64,000 nt of DNA from Anaerocolumna sp. MB42-C2 (GTDB lineage: Bacteria; Bacillota; Clostridia; Lachnospirales; Lachnospiraceae): the NCBI RefSeq assembly GCF_030913705.1, contig NZ_CP133190.1, positions 4,365,501 to 4,429,500 on the forward strand. The letters are read 5' to 3'. Position numbers and translations under genes: made by a program. Shown one piece after another: positions 35,132 through 43,267 of the stretch (the stretch's first letter is position 1; each line of letters starts with the position of its first letter). The notes beneath the pieces are model-generated. The model did no database searches. It was not told the DNA's origin and worked only from the letters and a program-made list of their open reading frames with translations.

Positions 35132-36271
35132 ATGCTGGATCCGGTTTTTGCAAATCAGTTTATTGAAAAGATAAAGAAATATACAGATTATAATATTAAT
35201 ATCATGGATGAAAAAGGTATTATTATTGCCAGCAGAACTGAAAGTAGAATTGGGACTTTTCATGAGATTGCCTACCGGATTATTCATAGTGACGAAGACG
35301 AGGTAATCGTAAATAAAAGCTGTCAGTATGTAGGGGTAAAGGAAGGGATAAATGTTGCTTTTTTTTATAAAAGCAAAAAGATGGGGGTAATCGGAATCAC
35401 AGGTGAACCTGAAAAAATACGCCCGATATCTTTGATTATCCGTATGTCAATGGAAACTATGCTGGAATACGAGATTTATAAAGAAGAGCGATATCGAAGA
35501 AGAAACATGAAAGAACAGTTCCTTAACCATATACTTTATGGGGAAAATATTACGGAAGAGGAACTGATGGATTATGCGAAACAGCTGAATCTGCAGGAGG
35601 AGTTAATACGGATTCCTATTCTGATCCGTTTTAAGGAAAAATCGAATCTTGCGGAGAAAATTTTATCAGGAATCAGAGAAAACCAATTTGCCTCAAAACA
35701 GGATATTATGTGTGTTACCAGAAATAACTGCATTATTATCTTTAAACATTTTAAAGGTGAATTATTAGAATTAATGCAGACCTATAAGCTTTTTATCGGT
35801 GAGAGCATCAGCCAGATTTTACGGTATTTAAAAACAAATGATATTGATTATAGCTTGTATATTGGCACCTTTCAAAATAATTTTGCACACTATCGTATGA
35901 GTTACCTGCATTGCAGGTGGGTTTTTGAAAATATCAAAGAAGAAAAACACAGTTATTTTTTTTATGATTATCTGGATGAGTATTTTCATACACTTCTTCC
36001 GGTAATGGAATTGGATGGTGTTTACAGTGTTTTTAAAGAGCAATTTGATAATAAATTTATTGATAATTATCTGGAAATAGTAAATGCACTGATTACTACC
36101 GACTATAATTTATTTGAAGCCAGTAAGCTGATACATATTCACAGAAATACTATGGTTTACCGGTTGGAAAAGTTAAAAGAGATGCTGGGGATAAACCCAC
36201 TGACGAAACATCAGGACAGGGAGTTTATGAGCGAATTTTATTATTATTTATCCAAAACGAACAATAGATAA
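35132..36271 (+). CDS. cdaR: CdaR-type sugar-diacid/glycerate-responsive regulator
   Basis: 379 residues. N-terminal putative sugar diacid recognition domain (~1-130: FIEKIKKYTDYNINIMDEKG, RIGTFHEIAYRI, GVIGITGEP), a middle region, and a C-terminal PucR-type HTH (NLFEASKLIHIHRNTMVYRL, ~320-365). E. coli CdaR activates glucarate, galactarate and glycerate genes. Its own promoter and that of the glycerate kinase carry the same palindrome. A close paralogue is at 62605. Inferred inducer: glycerate or a sugar diacid. Confidence 0.9.
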   Translation: MLDPVFANQFIEKIKKYTDYNINIMDEKGIIIASRTESRIGTFHEIAYRIIHSDEDEVIVNKSCQYVGVKEGINVAFFYKSKKMGVIGITGEPEKIRPISLIIRMSMETMLEYEIYKEERYRRRNMKEQFLNHILYGENITEEELMDYAKQLNLQEELIRIPILIRFKEKSNLAEKILSGIRENQFASKQDIMCVTRNNCIIIFKHFKGELLELMQTYKLFIGESISQILRYLKTNDIDYSLYIGTFQNNFAHYRMSYLHCRWVFENIKEEKHSYFFYDYLDEYFHTLLPVMELDGVYSVFKEQFDNKFIDNYLEIVNALITTDYNLFEASKLIHIHRNTMVYRLEKLKEMLGINPLTKHQDREFMSEFYYYLSKTNNR

Positions 36272-36349
36272 GGTCGTTAGCAGGTATATAGCGGGCCTAA
36301 GAATATCCGTTTTGAATAATTAATAGATCTGAAATAATAGAATGTACAA

Positions 36350-36415
36350 TGAGGCAGTCGCAAATTTCTTTCAATATTAGTAAAAATGAAAGAGTTTGCA
36401 GCTGCCTCAATTTTG
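36350..36415 (+). terminator. Terminator after cdaR
   Basis: TGAGGCAG (36350-36357) pairs with CTGCCTCA (36402-36409), with further inner pairing GCAAA/TTTGC and CTTTCA/TGAAAG, then ATTTTG. The T-tail overlaps the next operator. Confidence 0.8.
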
Positions 36416-36431
36416 TATTCCAAATACAAAA
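36411..36431. promoter_or_regulatory. Candidate CdaR operator, glycerate-module promoter
   Basis: TTTTGTATT-N3-AATACAAAA, the same 9-3-9 layout as 34998-35018 with one symmetric base change. Its centre (36421) is 62 bp upstream of TATAAT at 36483. Confidence 0.8.
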
Positions 36432-36482
36432 ATAGCTTCAAAATTCGTCATGGTAAAGGTACCGGATCGGGATCGTATAAAC

Positions 36483-36488
36483 TATAAT
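36483..36488 (+). promoter_or_regulatory. -10 box of the glycerate module
   Basis: TATAAT about 55 nt before the glycerate kinase ATG, again without a good -35. Confidence 0.6.
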
Positions 36489-36544
36489 CAAACCATATCA
36501 AATACATTATTTGTTAAAAAGTATTAAAACAGGAGCTGGAAAAC

Positions 36545-37786
36545 ATGCATAAAGATGCAAACATAATCATTGAAAAATCTATCAGGGATGTATTGCCGGA
36601 TCAGGCGGTTTTGGCAGTACTAGAGGCCAGAAAATTTATAAATGGGGTTTATGTTATCGCGGTTGGCAAAGCGGCATGGCTGATGGCAAAAACCGCAAGA
36701 GAATTGTTAGGCAGCCAAATCCGTAAAGGACTGATTATCACAAAATATGGGCATGCTAAAGGCGAGCTTGAAGACTTTGAAATTATCGAAGCCGGTCATC
36801 CCATACCGGATGATAATTCTTTACGGGGAACGCAAAAGGCCATTGATATGGTTCGGGAACTGGGTGAAAAAGATGAAGTGCTGTTCTTGTTATCCGGAGG
36901 TGGTTCCGCTTTATTTGAAAAGCCGGTAACGGGAATTACTTTAGAGGATATACAGGAAGTGACACAGATTCTCCTAAAATGCGGTGCCGGTATTACCGAA
37001 ATTAATACGTTACGTAAACGTCTTTCAAAAGTAAAAGGAGGAAAATTTGCCCAGTACTGTGCGCCTGCGAAAATGTACTCCATTATCCTTTCTGATGTAT
37101 TGGGCGGAAAACTGGATATGATAGCATCCGGACCGTCCTGTCCGGACACCACTTCCTGTTCGGATGTATTACATATCATAAATAAATATAAACTCAACTT
37201 CAGCAGTCACATCTTAGAAGCGTTGCATCGTGAGACACCCAGAAACATTAACAATGTGGAAACCTATGTAACCGGAAGTGTAAGTGAATTTTGTACTGCG
37301 GCTGCAAAACATGCCAGACAGCTTGGTTATGAACCGTATATCATATCCACATCTTTGGACTGTGAAGCAAGAGAAGCCGGTAAATTTATTGCATCTGTTG
37401 CACGTATGGTAAAGGAGGGAGGCAGTTATCGGATTAAACCGCCCTGTGCCATTATAGCCGGAGGAGAAACAGTGGTAAAAGTGGGAGGGAACGGACTTGG
37501 AGGAAGAAACCAGGAAATCGCTTTAAGTGCTGCAATTGGAATCAAAGATATGGATAATGTTGTCATATTCTCCGTCAGCTCCGATGGAACAGATGGACCT
37601 ACCGATGCAGACGGAGGAATCGTTGACGGTAATACGGTAAACCTACTTGAGAATATGGGGATTGACTGTGAAAAAATACTTAATGACAATGATTCCTATC
37701 ATGCCCTTAAAAAAGCAGGCGGTTTAGTTATTACAGGAACCACAGGCACCAATGTCAATGATGTGACAGTTGTGCTGTGTAAATAA
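36545..37786 (+). CDS. Glycerate 2-kinase, MOFRL family
   Basis: 413 residues. N-terminal DUF4147-type domain (VIAVGKAAWLMAKTA, GLIITKYGHA, EAGHPIPD, LLSGGGSALFEKP) and C-terminal MOFRL domain (GGETVVKVGGNGLGGRNQE, SDGTDGPTDADGGIVDG, TGTTGTNVNDV). It phosphorylates D-glycerate to 2-phosphoglycerate, linking to lower glycolysis; older annotations call the family hydroxypyruvate reductase TtuD. First gene after the second CdaR palindrome; it heads the run 36545-39758 and perhaps further. Confidence 0.9.
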   Translation: MHKDANIIIEKSIRDVLPDQAVLAVLEARKFINGVYVIAVGKAAWLMAKTARELLGSQIRKGLIITKYGHAKGELEDFEIIEAGHPIPDDNSLRGTQKAIDMVRELGEKDEVLFLLSGGGSALFEKPVTGITLEDIQEVTQILLKCGAGITEINTLRKRLSKVKGGKFAQYCAPAKMYSIILSDVLGGKLDMIASGPSCPDTTSCSDVLHIINKYKLNFSSHILEALHRETPRNINNVETYVTGSVSEFCTAAAKHARQLGYEPYIISTSLDCEAREAGKFIASVARMVKEGGSYRIKPPCAIIAGGETVVKVGGNGLGGRNQEIALSAAIGIKDMDNVVIFSVSSDGTDGPTDADGGIVDGNTVNLLENMGIDCEKILNDNDSYHALKKAGGLVITGTTGTNVNDVTVVLCK

Positions 37787-37868
37787 AGCCAAAATAGATT
37801 GCAGATATCTAAGAAGCGATGAAGATTTAGAAATAATCTAATAAAGCGAAAAAGAAGGAGAGAGGAAA

Positions 37869-38771
37869 ATGAAAGATTCCATACATAAGTATTTTCAAAT
37901 GGGTACAATTCAATGGATGAGCCATCCGCCTGTTAACTATGAAATTCTGGATTCCATAAAACAGATATCCTGTGACGATTTTTTTGATGCAATCGAAATA
38001 ACGCAATTTAAGGATGAGGAAAAGCGCATCAAGGCAAAAGCCATACTGGAGCAGGCACATATGAAAGTTTGCTATGGAGCACAGCCAAGGCTGTTAGGAC
38101 CAGGACTTAACCCAAATGATGTGGATGAAGAAGGAAGAAAAAAAGCAGAAGCTACCTTAATTGAAGCCATAGATGAGGCAGATTATCTTGGAGCGAAAGG
38201 AATTGCTTTTCTGGCAGGCAAATGGGAAGAAACCACAAAAGAGCAGGCATACAGTCAGCTAATAAAGACAACCAGGCATGTATGTGATTATGCAGCTGAA
38301 AAAGGAATGACAGTGAATCTGGAGGTATTTGATTTTGATATGGACAAAGCAGCTTTAATCGGTCCGGCGCCCCTTGCAGCTAAATTTGCAGCGGATATGA
38401 GGACAGTATGCAACAATTTTGGGCTTCTGGTTGATCTGTCCCACTTTCCCACAACATATGAAACTTCCAAATTTGTGATTCAAACTTTAAGGCCTTATAT
38501 TAACCATTTTCATATAGGAAATGCAGTTGTACATAAAAACTGTGAAGCATATGGGGATCAGCATCCCAGATTTGGTTTTAATAATAGTGCCAATGATACA
38601 CCGGAACTGCTTGATTTCTTTCGGGTATTAAAAGAAGAAGGATTTTTAAATGCAGAAAACCCTTATGTATTATCCTTTGAAGTTAAACCCTGGAAAGACG
38701 AAGACGGAGATCTGGTCTTAGCAGGTACCAAGCGGGTGATCAACAGGGCATGGGCACTGCTGGAAGATTAG
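37869..38771 (+). CDS. TIM-barrel sugar isomerase/epimerase-like protein
   Basis: 300 residues of the xylose-isomerase-like/AP-endonuclease-2 fold. Candidate metal ligands lie in NLEVFDFD, LLVDLSHFP, HFHIGN and SFEVKPW. The family includes hydroxypyruvate isomerase, tagatose-3-epimerase and inosose dehydratase. Between a glycerate kinase and a D-hydroxyacid dehydrogenase, a hydroxypyruvate- or tartronate-semialdehyde-type isomerisation is plausible, but the exact substrate cannot be read from sequence. RBS AGGAGAGAGG. Confidence 0.82.
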   Translation: MKDSIHKYFQMGTIQWMSHPPVNYEILDSIKQISCDDFFDAIEITQFKDEEKRIKAKAILEQAHMKVCYGAQPRLLGPGLNPNDVDEEGRKKAEATLIEAIDEADYLGAKGIAFLAGKWEETTKEQAYSQLIKTTRHVCDYAAEKGMTVNLEVFDFDMDKAALIGPAPLAAKFAADMRTVCNNFGLLVDLSHFPTTYETSKFVIQTLRPYINHFHIGNAVVHKNCEAYGDQHPRFGFNNSANDTPELLDFFRVLKEEGFLNAENPYVLSFEVKPWKDEDGDLVLAGTKRVINRAWALLED

Positions 38772-38801
38772 ATTACGGAATTAAAAGAAAGGAAATGCAA
38801 T

Positions 38802-39758
38802 ATGAAAATAGTTATTTTAGATGGTTATACGGAAAATCCCGGGGACTTAAGCTGGGAGGGATTTGAAAAACTGGGTGATTTAACAGTATATGACCGCACA
38901 CCGGCAGAGAAGATTATAGAGCGTATTCAGGATGCGGAAGCAGTTATTACAAATAAGACACCGATTGGCGCAGAGATTTTCGCTGCCTGCCCCTCTATTA
39001 AATATGTTGGGGTCCTGGCTACAGGATATAACGTGGTAGACGTAACAGAAGCCAGGGATCGCGGAATTGTTGTTGCTAATATTCCTACTTACGGAACTAC
39101 TGCAGTGGCGCAGATGACGTTCGCCTTGCTGTTTGAAGTATGCCACCATGTAGGAGCCCATTCCATGGCCGTAAAAAACGGTGACTGGAGTAATAATATC
39201 GACTGGTGCTTCTGGAATTACCCCCTTATTGAGCTGGCCGGAAAAACGATGGGAATTATCGGGTTTGGCCGTATCGGACAAGCAGTAGGTAAAATAGCTA
39301 TGGCTTTTGGTATGAAAGTATTAGCATACGATGAATTTCAGAATGAGGAAGGGAGAAAAATCGGGGAATACGTTTCTTTAGACAGGCTTTTAAGCGAGTC
39401 CGATGTTATTTCATTACATTGCCCACTGCTTCCATCTACCCAGGGTATTATTAATAAATCAAACATAGATAAGATGAAAGGGGGTGTAATTATTCTCAAT
39501 ACAAGCAGGGGACCTCTGATTGTGGAGAAAGATTTAGCAAAAGCCTTACAATCAAAAAAAGTATATGCGGCGGCTTGTGATGTAGTCTCCACGGAACCTA
39601 TTTTAGAGGACAACCCTTTACTTGGCTGTTACAACAGTATCTTAACACCACATATTGCCTGGGCACCCAAAGAGAGCAGACAGCGGCTGATGGATATCGC
39701 AGTTGAGGACCTTAAGGCATTTAAGGATGGAAAACCAATTAATGTGGTGAATCCTTAA
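38802..39758 (+). CDS. D-2-hydroxyacid dehydrogenase, hydroxypyruvate/glyoxylate reductase-like
   Basis: 318 residues. NAD-binding GIIGFGRIGQAVGKIA around 150-165 and the catalytic set Arg236 (NTSRGP), Glu265 (STEP) and His284 (TPHIAWA). This family interconverts 2-oxoacids and D-2-hydroxyacids; next to a glycerate kinase, reduction of hydroxypyruvate to D-glycerate is the best guess. It is 30 bp after the isomerase gene, so co-transcribed. Confidence 0.9.
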   Translation: MKIVILDGYTENPGDLSWEGFEKLGDLTVYDRTPAEKIIERIQDAEAVITNKTPIGAEIFAACPSIKYVGVLATGYNVVDVTEARDRGIVVANIPTYGTTAVAQMTFALLFEVCHHVGAHSMAVKNGDWSNNIDWCFWNYPLIELAGKTMGIIGFGRIGQAVGKIAMAFGMKVLAYDEFQNEEGRKIGEYVSLDRLLSESDVISLHCPLLPSTQGIINKSNIDKMKGGVIILNTSRGPLIVEKDLAKALQSKKVYAAACDVVSTEPILEDNPLLGCYNSILTPHIAWAPKESRQRLMDIAVEDLKAFKDGKPINVVNP

Positions 39759-39857
39759 GTGGTGCAAAAAAGTCAGTACACTATGGGGGATACATAAGTA
39801 CTTGATCATTTTGAATTAGTACACAAAATTTTACCTAAGAAGAAAGGAAACTGTATA

Positions 39858-41249
39858 ATGAAAAAATATTTATCTTTAATTCTTGCAATTGTTATGGTCA
39901 TAAGTTTAACAGCATGCTCAGGCGGTAAAAAAGAAGAAGTAGCTACGAATAATGGGACTGCCGAAGCGGGCAGCAGCACAGAAGCAAGTTCTGCGGCAGA
40001 AGATTCAACCGGAAAAGCTCCATTTTCAGGAACATTAACTATTGCCTGCGGCCCGTTGGAAGCAGCGGCACTTGACAAAGTGTTAGCGGAATACCAGAAG
40101 ACAAATCCGGATGTAAAAATAGACACCATTGTTACCCAGACAGTAACAGATTTTGAAACAATGATGACGAGCTGGATTGCATCCGATAACCTGCCGGATA
40201 TGTATCTTCAACAGAATGGCGCAACGGAGCAGGGGTATGCAAAAAGCGGATATTTACTGCCTTTAACCGATACCGGCTTTAAGGACAGATTAGTAGACGG
40301 GGATTTAGACTTATTATCTTATAACGGAGATTTATATGCTTTCCCTATGACCTTGGAAGTTTCAGCTGTTATTGTAAATAAAGGAGCTTTATCTGCAGCC
40401 GGAATTGATCTTAACAATGACAATTATCCTAAGAGCTGGCCCGAATTTTTAAGCCTCTTAGACAAATGCGCAGCAGCCGGAATCGAAAAACCTTTAGGTA
40501 TAGCAGGAAAAGATACCTCAGAGGTAACCGCATGGACATTCCAGTATGTATATCAGTCTATCTATGGTAAGAATCCTAACTGGTATGCGGATATTTTAAG
40601 AGGTAAAGCGGCCTGGAATGACGATTTATATTTAGGCATGTTTGATAAATATGCACAAATGCTTCCCTATATTCCTGATGATGCCCTGGGAGCCGATAAA
40701 GATAGTATGAGAAAGAGTTTCATAACCGGAGAAACACCAATTATATTTCAGACAGCCATGGTTGTGGGAAGTATTAAAGAATTAGATCCGGATGTTGAAA
40801 TTATGGTTCTTCCATCCTGCTTTACGGATGATTCGAAAGATCAGACGCTTATTTCAAGTTTTGGCTGTGGTGCCAGTATTACAAGTAAAACTAAAAATAA
40901 AGAATTATGTTTGGACTTTTTAGATTTCTTAACGTCGGAACAGGGTTCTACTATTTTTAATGAATCTACCAAATACCTGCCGACTACAAAAGATAACAAA
41001 GCGAAACTGGATCCTGCGTTTGATCTGATTGCAGATATTTCTTCCAACAATAAACTTCCCAACAGCCGTATCCTTTCCCGTGAATGGATTCCGGGAATCA
41101 AGGAAATTGTAAAAAACGGACAGCAGAATTGGTTTGCCGGTCAAGATGCCAAATCAGTTGCAGACCAGATTCAGGAAGAGCATAAACGTCTTGTAGAAGC
41201 CGATCCGGAATGGGTGAAAGATTTCCTGGATAATTATGTAGATAAATAA
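39858..41249 (+). CDS. ABC sugar importer, solute-binding lipoprotein
   Basis: 463 residues. Lipobox LTAC (Cys20), Ser/Ala/Glu-rich linker to ~60, MalE-like fold with GTLTIACGPLEAAAL and DNLPDMYLQQNG. It follows the glycerate-forming enzymes by 99 bp without a terminator, so it is probably part of the CdaR-controlled unit. Ligand unknown; the context points to an acidic or glycerate-yielding saccharide. Confidence 0.88.
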   Translation: MKKYLSLILAIVMVISLTACSGGKKEEVATNNGTAEAGSSTEASSAAEDSTGKAPFSGTLTIACGPLEAAALDKVLAEYQKTNPDVKIDTIVTQTVTDFETMMTSWIASDNLPDMYLQQNGATEQGYAKSGYLLPLTDTGFKDRLVDGDLDLLSYNGDLYAFPMTLEVSAVIVNKGALSAAGIDLNNDNYPKSWPEFLSLLDKCAAAGIEKPLGIAGKDTSEVTAWTFQYVYQSIYGKNPNWYADILRGKAAWNDDLYLGMFDKYAQMLPYIPDDALGADKDSMRKSFITGETPIIFQTAMVVGSIKELDPDVEIMVLPSCFTDDSKDQTLISSFGCGASITSKTKNKELCLDFLDFLTSEQGSTIFNESTKYLPTTKDNKAKLDPAFDLIADISSNNKLPNSRILSREWIPGIKEIVKNGQQNWFAGQDAKSVADQIQEEHKRLVEADPEWVKDFLDNYVDK

Positions 41250-41278
41250 AGATATCAGATAATTCTACAGAAAGAAGT

Positions 41279-41313
41279 TTCGGGTTGTGAGAACGGGTTT
41301 CACACAACCCGAA
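41279..41313 (+). other. Hairpin between binding protein and permeases
   Basis: TTCGGGTTGTG (41279-41289) pairs with CACAACCCGAA (41303-41313), 11 bp, with no T-run. Same position in the operon as the hairpins at 24635 and 56019. Confidence 0.65.
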
Positions 41314-41331
41314 CATATTTGGAGGAAGATA

Positions 41332-42216
41332 ATGAAACCACATAGATTAAAAAATACATATTTCGAGTTTCTGATTGTATTGCCGGCACTCATTTTTTAT
41401 ATGGTATTTGTAATTTACCCGTTATTCGGAGGGATATATTACAGTTTTACTGACTGGAATGGTGTTGACGCAAACTTTAATCTTATCGGCTTAAAGAATT
41501 ATTTTACTTTGGCACAGGATAAGTATGTAATCGGACCTTTAACGAATACATTTATATATGCTTTTCTCTCCATGATTTTATTAAATGTTCTGGGACTGGC
41601 ACTGGCGGTTGGATTAGATCGTATTGCCAAAGGAAAGAATTTATTCCGTGCTCTGTTTTTTGTTCCTGCGGTATTAAGTTCCCTGGTGGTTGGTTATATC
41701 TTCAGTTTTATTTTTTCAGAACCCTTATCATTACTCGGTAAAACCCTGGGAATTGAGGTTATGGCAAATAATTTACTTGGCAGTAAACAATTTTCTTTAT
41801 ATATGGGTGTTTTAGTAGGTGCCTGGAAAATGGCCGGCTGGTATATGGTAATTTACATTGCAGGTCTACAGAATATCGATCAGTCTTTATATGAGGCAGC
41901 AGATATTGATGGTGCTACCGGCTGGAAAAAGTTCCGCTATGTTACTTTCCCATTAATTGCGCCGGCTTTTACCATTAATATGATTCTTTCCGTAGAAAGA
42001 GCATTTAAGGAATATGATCTTATGTTTGCATTAACAGGAGGAGGCCCCGGCGGGTCCAGTGAATTGATTTCGCTGACTATTTATGGGGAATCCTTTACCA
42101 ATAAACGAGCGGGATACGGTTCTGCGTTGGGAGTGGTTTTATTTCTAATTATCCTGGCAATTACTTTATTTCAAATGTTTGTATTACGGAGGCGTGAAAA
42201 TGACATCAACTACTAA
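41332..42216 (+). CDS. ABC sugar importer permease, MalF-type
   Basis: Start set at ATG 41332, 7-8 nt after GGAGGAAG; an upstream in-frame GTG at 41287 lies inside the hairpin and has no RBS. 294 residues, six predicted helices, EAA loop EAADIDGATGWKKFRYVTFP. Overlaps the next permease by 17 bp. Confidence 0.88.
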   Translation: MKPHRLKNTYFEFLIVLPALIFYMVFVIYPLFGGIYYSFTDWNGVDANFNLIGLKNYFTLAQDKYVIGPLTNTFIYAFLSMILLNVLGLALAVGLDRIAKGKNLFRALFFVPAVLSSLVVGYIFSFIFSEPLSLLGKTLGIEVMANNLLGSKQFSLYMGVLVGAWKMAGWYMVIYIAGLQNIDQSLYEAADIDGATGWKKFRYVTFPLIAPAFTINMILSVERAFKEYDLMFALTGGGPGGSSELISLTIYGESFTNKRAGYGSALGVVLFLIILAITLFQMFVLRRRENDINY

Positions 42217-43057
42217 AACAAAAAGTTTAAGCCATCGTAAAATAAAAGCTATTATTGTGGAAGTTATTATGATTCTGGTAGCTTGTATAATCTTATACCC
42301 GTTTTTGATCATGATTTTTGTTTCATTAAAATCTACGAAAGAAGCACTTTTAAATCCCAATTCATTTCCTTCAGAATTTCATTTTGAGAACTTTGCCAAA
42401 GCCTGGGATATCATGAATTATGACAGAGTATTCGTTAACACATTTTTAATTACAGCCTTTAGTTTATTGGGAATTGTAATAATATCAGGTCTTGCAGGTT
42501 ATGTTATTGCGTGGTCAAAACATAAGAAATTCTACAATTTTATGTATGTATTTTTCCTTTTAGGAATTATGATACCCTTTTATACAGCGTTAGTCCCTTT
42601 AGTAAAATTAATGTCGGATATAAAAATGACAAATTCGATTTTCGGTATGATTCTTTATTATTCCGGAAGAAATATACCGATGGCCGTATTTTTATATGTA
42701 GGATTTATCCGAGGAGTATCCGCAGAAATTTTGGAAGCCGGTAAAATTGACGGCGCAAATATCTGGAAACTTTATTGGAGAGTTTTATTCCCAATATTAA
42801 AGCCGATAACAACCACGATTGTTATATTAGATGCATTACATATCTGGAATGACTTTTTGTTTCCGCGTCTTATGTTAACCAAGTCAAATCTGCGTACCAT
42901 AGCATTATCCCAATATTACTTTACCGGTGAATTCGGGAATAAATGGGAACTGGCATTTGCTGCATATCTGCTCACTATTATCCCGATACTGATTCTTTAT
43001 TTTATCATGCAGAAGAATATTATTAAAGGTGTAGCTGCAGGAGCTGTAAAGGGCTAA
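42200..43057 (+). CDS. ABC sugar importer permease, MalG-type
   Basis: Start set at ATG 42200 behind ACGGAGGCG. 285 residues, six predicted helices, EAA-loop variant EAGKIDGANIWKLYWRVLFP (Gly at the third position), C-terminus IIKGVAAGAVKG. Partner of 41332. Confidence 0.87.
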   Translation: MTSTTKTKSLSHRKIKAIIVEVIMILVACIILYPFLIMIFVSLKSTKEALLNPNSFPSEFHFENFAKAWDIMNYDRVFVNTFLITAFSLLGIVIISGLAGYVIAWSKHKKFYNFMYVFFLLGIMIPFYTALVPLVKLMSDIKMTNSIFGMILYYSGRNIPMAVFLYVGFIRGVSAEILEAGKIDGANIWKLYWRVLFPILKPITTTIVILDALHIWNDFLFPRLMLTKSNLRTIALSQYYFTGEFGNKWELAFAAYLLTIIPILILYFIMQKNIIKGVAAGAVKG

Positions 43058-43159
43058 CTGTCAGAAGATAATAAGACGGTCTAATTTTAATTATCTTAGC
43101 CTGGATATATATAAATTTAAATATATAAGTGATGCCCAAGGAGTGGTATCGGGACGGAA

Positions 43160-43267
43160 AGGTTGAAAGAAAATAGTAAAGACGAAAGGATGCCACATAG
43201 TGATTCTTTCAACCTGTTTTATTGTGGCAGTACCGCATACCGGCTGCGGTATCAGGTGGATGTAAGA
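43160..43267 (+). ncRNA. Two-hairpin leader, second copy
   Basis: AGGTTGAAAG (43160-43169) pairs with CTTTCAACCT (43206-43215). Then comes GTGGCAGTACCGCA, whose TACCGCA (43231-43237) pairs with TGCGGTA (43245-43251), directly followed by the RBS AGGTGG and the ATG at 43268. The order and several blocks match 7657-7780, while the second stem differs in sequence but still pairs. An open frame runs through it from 43163, but the 1-nt length change between the two copies argues against coding. Confidence 0.5.

Noticed and set aside
41287..41331. GTG-started extension of the 41332 permease
   Set aside because: It begins within the hairpin stem at 41279-41313 and has no RBS; ATG 41332 follows GGAGGAAG.
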